17,770 nt of DNA from contig JAJYYS010000014.1 in assembly GCA_021800745.1 (NCBI GenBank), forward strand, positions 1-17,770. Reading direction: 5' to 3'. Under the pieces are notes generated by a model. It did no database searches, was not told the origin of the DNA, and saw nothing but the letters and a program-made list of their open reading frames with translations. Numbering within the stretch: position 1 is the stretch's first letter; the number at the start of each line of letters is the position of its first letter. Of this stretch, positions 13,952 through 17,770 are shown piece by piece. This DNA comes from a bacterium (GTDB lineage Bacteria > SZUA-79 > Acidulodesulfobacterales > Acidulodesulfobacteraceae). The translations under genes were made by a program, and so were the position numbers.

Positions 13952-15006
13952 TAGAAAATCCTCAGTTTTAGCGTCGAAAGAGCGAATATCGTCAATATCA
14001 ATGAAATAATCCACAGTCTTATTACTATCTTAGACTCCGGCACGCCTTCTATTTCAAAATGATGGTGAATCGGCGCCATTTTAAATATTCTTTTTTTCCG
14101 CAGTTTATAAGAACCCACTTGAAATATGACGCTTAATGCCTCTATCACGAATACGAATCCTATTATGACAAGCAGTATTTCCTGCTGTGAAACTATTGCT
14201 ACATATCCAAGGATAGCCCCCAGAGATATCGAACCGGTATCTCCCATAAAAACCGATGCAGGATAAGAATTAAACCACAGGAAGCCGATTGAAGCCCCGA
14301 ACAGCGAAGCGCATAAAATAACTACTTCGCCTATATTTTTCATATAAGGTATGGATAGATAATTTGCGAATTTATAATTGGAAGCGGCATAGGAGAATAC
14401 AAGATATCCGGCTATAGAAACGGCAAAAACCCCTATCGCAAGTCCGTCGAGTCCGTCTGTTAAATTAACGGCATTAGAAGAACCGATTATTATAAATGCG
14501 GCAAAAATTATAAAATATGGACCGAGATTAAGATAATAATCCTTGACAAACGGAATAACCACTAAACCTAAAGATTTATCGTGAAAATATAATACTGCGG
14601 AAACAAAAAGGGCGATTAAGCTCTGGACGGCAAATTTGTATTTGCCTCTTAATCCCTTAGAAGAATGTCCTCTGACTTTTAAAAAATCGTCGATAAAGCC
14701 GATAAGCCCGAAACCTAAAAGGGTTAATATGCCCATATAAAGGTAGAAATTATAAAGCCTCGTAAGCAATAACACAGGGATTACGACGCTGAATAATATC
14801 AGAAGTCCTCCCATAGTAGGAATATCTTTCTTCTCGTTTATATGAGATTTAGGACCGTCTTCTCTTACGACCTGACCTATTTTCATTTTTTTTAATATTT
14901 TGATAAATATCTTCCCGAATGCGATAGATAATATCAAAGATAAAATTATTGCATAGGACGACCTGAACGTAATATATCTAAAAAAATCAATATTAAAATT
15001 TAGCAT
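13951..15006 (-). CDS. mraY: phospho-N-acetylmuramoyl-pentapeptide transferase MraY
   Basis: Transfers phospho-MurNAc-pentapeptide to undecaprenyl phosphate in the inner membrane, giving lipid I. The 351 residues have about ten membrane segments. Motifs: EDGPKSHINEKKDIPTMGG (49-67), the FIDDFLK aspartates Asp106 and Asp107, NLTDGLDGLA (181-190), MGDTGS (254-259) and APIHHHFE with His314-316, all expected for catalysis and Mg binding. The usual KRGTPTMGG reads KKDIPTMGG. The ATG at 15006 lies 8 bases after the murF stop; AGAGGT is 14 bases upstream, a distant ribosome site. The stop forms a TAATG junction with murD. Confidence 0.97.
   Translation of the reverse strand: MLNFNIDFFRYITFRSSYAIILSLILSIAFGKIFIKILKKMKIGQVVREDGPKSHINEKKDIPTMGGLLILFSVVIPVLLLTRLYNFYLYMGILTLLGFGLIGFIDDFLKVRGHSSKGLRGKYKFAVQSLIALFVSAVLYFHDKSLGLVVIPFVKDYYLNLGPYFIIFAAFIIIGSSNAVNLTDGLDGLAIGVFAVSIAGYLVFSYAASNYKFANYLSIPYMKNIGEVVILCASLFGASIGFLWFNSYPASVFMGDTGSISLGAILGYVAIVSQQEILLVIIGFVFVIEALSVIFQVGSYKLRKKRIFKMAPIHHHFEIEGVPESKIVIRLWIISLILTIFALSTLKLRIF
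13960..13963 (-). promoter_or_regulatory. ribosome binding site of murD
   Basis: GAGG on the minus strand, 8 bases before the ATG at 13951 and inside the end of mraY. It supports the 468-residue form of MurD. Confidence 0.6.
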
Positions 15007-15014
15007 AAGTAATT

Positions 15015-16493
15015 TCAGTTACCTCTCTTTTCTTTATTTTTTGGCATTTCTTCTTCGAAATATTCCTCAAGTTTCATACCTCTCGAACCTTTGACTAATA
15101 TGACGCTGTTTTTTTTATCTAATTTATCAAACGTATCTGCGAAGGCATTTTTATTTCCTATTATGAAAAATTTACCGGTAAATCCTTTTTCTACAAGCCC
15201 CTTTGTTATAAAATCCGAATAATCCCCTTTATAAAATATATAATCGGCCGTATCGCCGATACTGCGTCCGATCTCGATATGTTCGGCTTCGGCCGAATCT
15301 CCTAATTCCAGCATATCCCCTAAAACTAATATCTTCTTTTTGCCGCCGTAATTTGTTTTTATATAATCCAGTGCCGCTTTAAGGGAATCGGGATTTGAAT
15401 TATAAGAATCGTTTATCAATACATATCCGCCTGCATAATTAGGAATTACCTGCATTCTTCCAGCCGGAAGCGTAAACCCTTCAATGGCCTTTAATCCGGT
15501 TTCGATGTCGATTCCGCAAACCGCAGTTATTGAAACGGCGCATAAAAGGTCGGAAATCAAATGCATTCCGTAAAAATTAATCTTTGAGGAATATTTTTTT
15601 CCTTTAAAAGAAATCTCTATAACAGCCTTGCCGGTTTCTCTGTTTATATCGACGTTATCGCATAAAATATCGGGAGACATGCCGGTTTGTTTTCCGAATC
15701 CAAACGAAATAATATTTACGTCCGGAAAATTTTTATATTTACATTCGGCGGACAGCGTTTCGTCGTCGGCATTTATTATCAGAAATGAATCTTTCTTAAG
15801 GCTCAAGGCGAGGGCAAGTTCTTTCTTTTCTTCAAAAACACCTTCTAGATTTTTGAATTCAAGAAGATGGGATTTACCTATATTTGTAATTGCTCCTACA
15901 TCCGGAGTTATAATTTCCGAAAGTTTTTTTATCTCTCCTTTTTTGTTTGTTCCTATTTCTAAAATAATATACTCATGATTTTTATTTAATCCAAAAATGG
16001 TTTTGGGAACGCCGATCAGATTATTATAATTATAATCGTTTTTAAGAATTTTTTCTTTGCCGTATTTTAAAGAAAACATATTGAATAACATTTCCTTTGT
16101 AGTTGTTTTTCCGCAGGAACCGGTTATAGCTATTTTTTTCTTTAAATCAAACTTGCTTAAATAAAATTTTGCAATGCTTCCAAGAGCGGAAGCGGCATCC
16201 GCAACCGCTATAATAATTTTATCGGAATATACGGATATATCGTGGCCTTCAAGAAAATCCCATGAAACTAAGGCGCAGTATCCGCCTTTTTTAAAAACGG
16301 CATCTACAAAATCTTCTCCGTTAAAGTTCTTCCCTTTTAATGCAATAAATACGGCATTTCTAGAAAAATTTTCCCTTGAATCCGTGAATATTTCGTTAAA
16401 AACAAAAGGTCCGGTTCCGTTTCCGGAAATTACGGCTTTTCCGTCCGTGCAGTTTAAAATTTCGTCTAAGGTTAAGTTATATTCTATTTTCAT
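15015..16493 (-). CDS. murF: UDP-MurNAc-tripeptide--D-alanyl-D-alanine ligase MurF
   Basis: Adds D-Ala-D-Ala, made by Ddl, to complete the UDP-MurNAc-pentapeptide. The 492 residues include FTDSRE (36-41) in the UDP-binding domain, the ATP loop TGSCGKTTTKE (124-134), NDYNYNNLIGVP, ILEIGTNKKGEI, INDSYNSNPDS and VLGDMLELG, all typical of MurF; the DSYNSNP stretch separates it from MurC, MurD and MurE. The C-terminus is lysine- and glutamate-rich. The ATG at 16491-16493 is 5 bases after the murE stop with no ribosome site visible, so reinitiation after murE is likely. Confidence 0.97.
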   Translation of the reverse strand: MKIEYNLTLDEILNCTDGKAVISGNGTGPFVFNEIFTDSRENFSRNAVFIALKGKNFNGEDFVDAVFKKGGYCALVSWDFLEGHDISVYSDKIIIAVADAASALGSIAKFYLSKFDLKKKIAITGSCGKTTTKEMLFNMFSLKYGKEKILKNDYNYNNLIGVPKTIFGLNKNHEYIILEIGTNKKGEIKKLSEIITPDVGAITNIGKSHLLEFKNLEGVFEEKKELALALSLKKDSFLIINADDETLSAECKYKNFPDVNIISFGFGKQTGMSPDILCDNVDINRETGKAVIEISFKGKKYSSKINFYGMHLISDLLCAVSITAVCGIDIETGLKAIEGFTLPAGRMQVIPNYAGGYVLINDSYNSNPDSLKAALDYIKTNYGGKKKILVLGDMLELGDSAEAEHIEIGRSIGDTADYIFYKGDYSDFITKGLVEKGFTGKFFIIGNKNAFADTFDKLDKKNSVILVKGSRGMKLEEYFEEEMPKNKEKRGN

Positions 16494-16498
16494 AATAT

Positions 16499-17770
16499 TT
16501 AAAGGTTATAATATTTTAATATTTCTTCCTTATCGCTGAAATGAAACCTGTTTTCTTTGACTATCATATAATCCTCGTGACCCTTACCCGCAACAAGAAC
16601 TACGTCTTCTTCCGATGTTATGGAAAGTGCAATCTTTATTGCTTTTGCCCTGTCTTCCTCGATAGTATAAATATGTCCGTTCATTTCATTTTTTAATTCG
16701 CCTTTATCTATAAATAAGGCATTTTTTATTCCCGCTTCTATTTCCCTTATAATCGACAATGGGTCTTCGTTTCTTGGATTGTCGGACGTAATTATGCTTA
16801 TATCGGCTATATCAGTAGAATGCATGCCCATAAGCGGTCTTTTCCCTTTATCTCTGTCGCCTCCGCATCCGAAAACGCTTATTAACCTGCCGCCGCTTAT
16901 ATCCCTTAAAGCGGACAGCACCCTTTTAAGCGCATCGTCTGTATGGGCATAATCTATGCAAATTAAAGGCGAAGCGGCATTTCCGGTATTTACCTTTTCC
17001 ACCCTGCCCGGAACATTGGCTAACGATTCTATTCCCGAAATTATAAAATCTTCCGATATGGAGAGAGCATATGCCGCGGAAACTGCGGCAAGTATATTGT
17101 AAACGTTATAGCTGCCGATAAGATTGGAATAGATGCCCTTTATAACATTATTGCCGGGAAAAATAATATCTAATTTTAAACCGTCTCTATAATAATTTAT
17201 GTTTCCGGCTGATATATCGCAGTCTTCGCCTAATCCGTATGCGAGCAGATTGATTTTATTTTCCTTTTTAATTTCTTCTTTTAACTCGCCTATAAGTCTT
17301 TTTCCGTAACGGTCGTCATTATTTATTACGGCAAATTTTTTCGTTTTAGAGCTTTTTAATAATATTTCCGAAAAAAGCTTTTTTTTAGCCAAATAATATT
17401 TATCCATATTTTCATGGTAATCGAGATGGTCTCGGGTCAAATTAGTAAAAACCGCAATATCGAAAGGAACGCCGTAAACTCTGTCCTGCGCCAGACTGTG
17501 CGAGGAAACCTCCATAACGCAATAACCTCCGCCGGATTTAACCGTTTCGGCAAACATCTCGTTAAGTTCATAAGCATCCGGCGTAGTATTTTTAGACCGG
17601 GCAATACTGCCTCCGATTTCATAATCTATCGTTCCTATTAAACCTGCATTATTTCCCGCCGCCGCTAAAATAGATTTTAGTAAAAACGTCGTGGTAGTTT
17701 TCCCGTTTGTTCCCGTAACGCCCACAATTTTTAATTTTTCCGCCGGATTGCCAAAAAAGTTTTTGGAAAT
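16499..17770 (-). CDS. murE: UDP-MurNAc-L-alanyl-D-glutamate--2,6-diaminopimelate ligase MurE (5' end outside window)
   Basis: The frame is open to the right edge, so the first part of the UDP-binding domain (about 100 residues in the family) is missing; 423 residues are seen. The visible start reads FFGNPAEKLKIVGVTGTNGK, containing the ATP loop GTNGKTTTT, so the GTG at 17725 is an internal valine, not a start. Further motifs: MEVSSHSL, FTNLTRDHLDYHE, YYLAKKKLF with the lysine usually carbamylated, and DYAHTDDAL. DNPRNEDP (codons for DNPR at 16772-16783) is the signature of meso-diaminopimelate specificity; lysine-adding enzymes differ here. The missing start and the upstream ftsL/ftsI/mraZ region presumably lie to the right. 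Confidence 0.97.
   Translation of the reverse strand: MSKNFFGNPAEKLKIVGVTGTNGKTTTTFLLKSILAAAGNNAGLIGTIDYEIGGSIARSKNTTPDAYELNEMFAETVKSGGGYCVMEVSSHSLAQDRVYGVPFDIAVFTNLTRDHLDYHENMDKYYLAKKKLFSEILLKSSKTKKFAVINNDDRYGKRLIGELKEEIKKENKINLLAYGLGEDCDISAGNINYYRDGLKLDIIFPGNNVIKGIYSNLIGSYNVYNILAAVSAAYALSISEDFIISGIESLANVPGRVEKVNTGNAASPLICIDYAHTDDALKRVLSALRDISGGRLISVFGCGGDRDKGKRPLMGMHSTDIADISIITSDNPRNEDPLSIIREIEAGIKNALFIDKGELKNEMNGHIYTIEEDRAKAIKIALSITSEEDVVLVAGKGHEDYMIVKENRFHFSDKEEILKYYNL

Noticed and set aside
13952..14014. 21-codon N-terminal extension of MurD
   Set aside because: It lies inside mraY, while the inner ATG has GAGG at 8 bases and opens the conserved Rossmann strand.

Overview
The window is most of a division and cell wall (dcw) cluster on the minus strand (about 3270-17770), with a short mixed region at the left end (1-3313). 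Base composition is AT-rich (roughly 35-40% GC by eye). MurE carries the DNPR motif of meso-diaminopimelate-adding enzymes, so the wall is probably the DAP-type peptidoglycan of a Gram-negative-type bacterium. A small CbiX chelatase, a ModE-type DNA-binding protein and a radical SAM protein resembling family TIGR03960 would suit an anaerobic, Desulfobacterota- or Nitrospirota-like lineage. That placement is a guess; no marker in the window settles it.

Layout, left to right. 1-251 (+): the last 82 codons of a class II aldolase/adducin-family enzyme. 291-1121 (-): a DrrA-type ABC ATPase without a permease. 1210-3313 (+): cbiX followed 16 bases later by a radical SAM gene. 3271-3648 (-): a ModE-type winged-helix protein lacking molybdate-binding domains. 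It starts 5 bases after ftsZ and its end overlaps the end of the radical SAM gene by 43 bases. From 3654 to the right edge (-), in transcription order: murE (5' end outside the window), murF, mraY, murD, ftsW, murG, murC, murB, ddl, ftsQ, ftsA, ftsZ. This is the classical order. Every gene looks intact, and the expected catalytic motifs were found in each.

Together these genes take UDP-MurNAc-dipeptide to lipid II: MurB makes UDP-MurNAc; MurC, MurD, MurE and MurF add the peptide; Ddl supplies D-Ala-D-Ala; MraY and MurG work at the membrane. They also supply the septal polymerase FtsW, the linker FtsQ, the membrane anchor FtsA and the ring protein FtsZ. Spacing is tight, with TAATG or ATGA junctions at mraY/murD, murD/ftsW, ftsW/murG and murG/murC. 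The widest gap, 68 to 71 bases before ftsZ, holds a promoter-like -10 and a strong ribosome binding site. No gene-free stretch exceeds 300 bases. I saw no tRNA, rRNA, CRISPR array, insertion sequence or convincing terminator.

Most of the window is ordinary. The items most worth a second look are a 28-base perfect palindrome inside murD, an in-frame diverged duplicate of the ABC ATPase tail just beyond its stop codon, the ModE-type protein at the end of the division operon, and the cbiX-radical SAM pair.
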